This document shows positions 4,422 to 6,134 of a DNA stretch of 6,134 nucleotides, in pieces; position 1 is the stretch's first letter; each line of letters begins with the position of its first letter. Under the pieces are notes generated by a model. The model searched no databases, had not been told where the DNA came from, and worked only from the letters and a program-made list of their open reading frames with translations. The stretch lies in contig DIVQ01000002.1 in the NCBI GenBank assembly GCA_002423325.1, positions 1-6,134 of the forward strand. Direction: 5' to 3'. Both the position numbers and the translations under genes were made by a program. The DNA is from Anaerolineales bacterium UBA6128 (lineage in GTDB: Bacteria > Chloroflexota > Anaerolineae > UBA1429).

Positions 4422-6134
4422 GACGAACGGCGTGACCTCCAGGCCCGGCGCGAGCAGCTCTCCGCAGCAAAGCGCGCGCTGTTGCGTGCGCCGTTTGCGC
4501 TCGAGTCGGACGGCCTGCTGCGCGTGCATCTCCTCCAACTCGGAGCCCGTGATCATCTGCTGTGCACGATCACGCACCACATCGTTTTCGATGGCTGGTC
4601 CGAGGCGCTCTTCGTTGCCGAGTTGTGCACGCTGTACGCGGCCCTTTCTGCGGGCAGCCAGGCCGATCTGCCCGACCTGCCCATCCAGTACGTCGACTAT
4701 GCCCGGTGGCAGCGCGCGAAACTGACCAGCGACAGGCTGCAGGCGCAACTGGCCTATTGGAAGGCGCGGCTCTCGGGAGACCTGCCCCCGGATGTGCTGC
4801 TCACCGACCGTCCTCGGCCGGCGTTGCCTTCCGCCCGCGGCGCGACAGAGTCGCTTGTGTTGCCATCCGAACTGCTCGAACAGGCGACGGACCTGGGCCG
4901 GCGGGAGGGCGCGACGCTTTTCATGGTGCTGCTGGCCGCATTGCAAGCGTTGTTGCAGCGTTACTCCGGCCAGGTCGATCTTGTGGTTGGCACGATGGTC
5001 GTGGGACGGGATCATCCCGCGACCGAGCATCTGCTGGGCGCCTTTGCCAACACCGTGGTGCTGCGCACCGATCTGTCGGGTGACCCGACCTTTCGCGACG
5101 TACTGAGTCGGGTCCGGCGCACCAGTCTGGAGGCCTACGCGCACCAGGAACTGCCCCATGATCTTGTGGTGCGAGAGCTCAGCCCGACGCGGGATCTCAG
5201 CCGCAACCCCTTCTTCCAGGTGGCGTTCGGCCTCGAGGATTTCGGCGGGCAGTCGCGGTCGGCCGGCGGCTTGATCATCAGCCCGCACCGCGTCGAGCCT
5301 GACGTGGCGCTGTACGACCTGTCGGTCGAGTTCACACGGTCCGGCGATGCGCTGCAGTGTGCCTTTACCTACAGCGTAGACCTGTTCGACGGCGGCACCA
5401 TTCGGCAGTTGGCGGCCCATTACCTGGCACTGCTGAAGGGTGCCCTGGCCGATCCCGGCAGACGGCTGTCGGAGCTGCCGCTGCTGACGGATGCTGAGCG
5501 ACAAAGGATCCTTGTGGACTGGAACGCCACGCCCGCGCTGGCGTGTAAGGCGCGCTGCATTCATCAGCACTTTGAGGAACAGGTGGACCGCGCTCCGGAT
5601 GCGGTGGCGGTGCGCTGGCGCGATCAGTCGCTGACCTACGGCGACCTGGACCAGCAAGCTAACCGACTGGCGCGCTATCTGCGCGCGCTGCGGGTGGGGG
5701 CCGACCAGCCAGTGTTTGGTTTGCAGGCCAAGGGGATGGGGGGCAGCGAGGCCCCGCTGCGCTCGATTGAGGCGATGGCGGCCCACTATGTCGCGCTGAT
5801 GCGCGATGCCTGGCCGCAGGGGCCGTACCTGGTGGCGGGTCAGTGCAACGGGGGACTGGTGGCGTTCGAGATGGCGCGTCAACTGCGCGAGATGGGCCAA
5901 GCACCGCGCCTCGTGGCATTGCTCGACAGCCAGGCCCACAATGTCCCGCGCAACATACGCGGGCTGCCCCCGACACAGATCCTGCGACGCGTCTGGCGGC
6001 GCGGGCGGCGGCGTGTGCGGCGGCGCATCGCGAGGTGGATTGGCAGCCTGTGGGGGCGCCCCCAGCGAGATGGGTCTGGCCGCGGCAGGGAGATGGCGGG
6101 CGTCGGCCTTGAAGACACGGCGGGCAGGCCAGCG
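4419..6134 (+). CDS. Internally shortened NRPS: condensation domain, adenylation stub, Cys-type thioesterase; 3' end off the window
   Basis: 572 residues with no stop before the edge. The N-terminus, residues 1-20 (..REQLSAAKRALL), looks like the normal leader helix of an NRPS protein. A condensation domain follows but begins in mid-domain: HHIVFDG at 53-59 (motif C3, catalytic His54), YVDYARWQ at 91-98, GAFANT at 207-212, HQELPHDLV at 242-250 and RDLSRNPFFQVAF at 258-270 are present. Motifs C1 and C2 and about 100 residues are missing. Residues ~381-425 are the start of an adenylation domain with LTYGDL (405-410). At ~430 the sequence becomes a type I thioesterase (DQPVFGLQAKG, then AGQCNGGLVAFEMARQL) without its first ~30 residues or any carrier domain. 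The nucleophile position is Cys476 and the triad Asp is Asp503, spaced 27 apart as Ser80/Asp107 in surfactin thioesterase; the His would lie beyond the window. The intact ancestor was probably C-A-T-TE, joining an acyl starter to one amino acid and releasing it. As written, no adenylation or carrier function is possible. The last ~50 residues are very Arg-rich. Confidence 0.87.
   Translation, partial: MDERRDLQARREQLSAAKRALLRAPFALESDGLLRVHLLQLGARDHLLCTITHHIVFDGWSEALFVAELCTLYAALSAGSQADLPDLPIQYVDYARWQRAKLTSDRLQAQLAYWKARLSGDLPPDVLLTDRPRPALPSARGATESLVLPSELLEQATDLGRREGATLFMVLLAALQALLQRYSGQVDLVVGTMVVGRDHPATEHLLGAFANTVVLRTDLSGDPTFRDVLSRVRRTSLEAYAHQELPHDLVVRELSPTRDLSRNPFFQVAFGLEDFGGQSRSAGGLIISPHRVEPDVALYDLSVEFTRSGDALQCAFTYSVDLFDGGTIRQLAAHYLALLKGALADPGRRLSELPLLTDAERQRILVDWNATPALACKARCIHQHFEEQVDRAPDAVAVRWRDQSLTYGDLDQQANRLARYLRALRVGADQPVFGLQAKGMGGSEAPLRSIEAMAAHYVALMRDAWPQGPYLVAGQCNGGLVAFEMARQLREMGQAPRLVALLDSQAHNVPRNIRGLPPTQILRRVWRRGRRRVRRRIARWIGSLWGRPQRDGSGRGREMAGVGLEDTAGRPA

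Noticed and set aside
3208..4470. Minus-strand open frame (420 codons) opposite the ligase-carrier gene
   Set aside because: Same reason: low-information translation, with the plus strand coding for conserved ligase motifs and the carrier-domain LGGDS.
4260..5939. Very long minus-strand open frame (559 codons) opposite the NRPS gene
   Set aside because: Antisense shadow of a GC-rich coding region. It yields a Gln/Arg/His-rich composition without domains, while the plus strand carries condensation and thioesterase motifs across the same stretch.

Overview
The window is GC-rich DNA (about two thirds G+C by eye) with no RNA genes, CRISPR array or recognisable insertion sequence. It carries four protein-coding genes, two on each strand, arranged around a divergent promoter region near 2339-2555. 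Codon usage, the style of the adaptor protein and the uroporphyrinogen-decarboxylase-like protein fit a member of the Chloroflexota (Anaerolineae/Caldilineae-like). That is inference from protein resemblance; no marker gene is present, so confidence is moderate at best.

Left part, minus strand. A HlyD-type membrane fusion protein of an efflux system starts at 1028 and runs off the left edge. Upstream of it, a complete uroporphyrinogen decarboxylase (URO-D) superfamily protein is encoded at 1253-2338 from a TTG start with a strong ribosome binding site. A 9-bp-stem hairpin lies just after its stop, followed by a weak candidate promoter and an operator-like palindrome ahead of the fusion protein.

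Right part, plus strand. A two-gene non-ribosomal peptide synthetase (NRPS) unit starts behind a good sigma-70-like promoter (2451-2478). The first gene (2556-4419) joins an AMP-forming acid:CoA ligase domain, closely resembling the AAE3/Pcs60 oxalate-CoA ligase family, to a peptidyl carrier domain. It is split by a 7-bp tandem duplication at 3314-3332 that shifts the frame by +1. The second gene overlaps it by one base (TGATG at 4417-4421) and reads through the right edge. It contains a condensation domain, the first ~50 residues of an adenylation domain and, joined directly to these, a thioesterase domain with Cys in place of the usual Ser nucleophile. The implied ancestral logic is: activate a carboxylic acid and load it on the carrier, condense it with an amino acid, and release it by thioesterase.

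The most unusual thing is how many coding sequences look internally shortened at in-frame joins. The condensation domain lacks its N-terminal lobe, the adenylation domain jumps into the thioesterase, and the fusion protein appears to jump into the C-terminal part of an unrelated small protein. With the 7-bp duplication, that is four lesions in 6 kb. They may be real deletions in a decaying or remodelled cluster, or an artefact of how this sequence was assembled or constructed. The sequence alone cannot decide.
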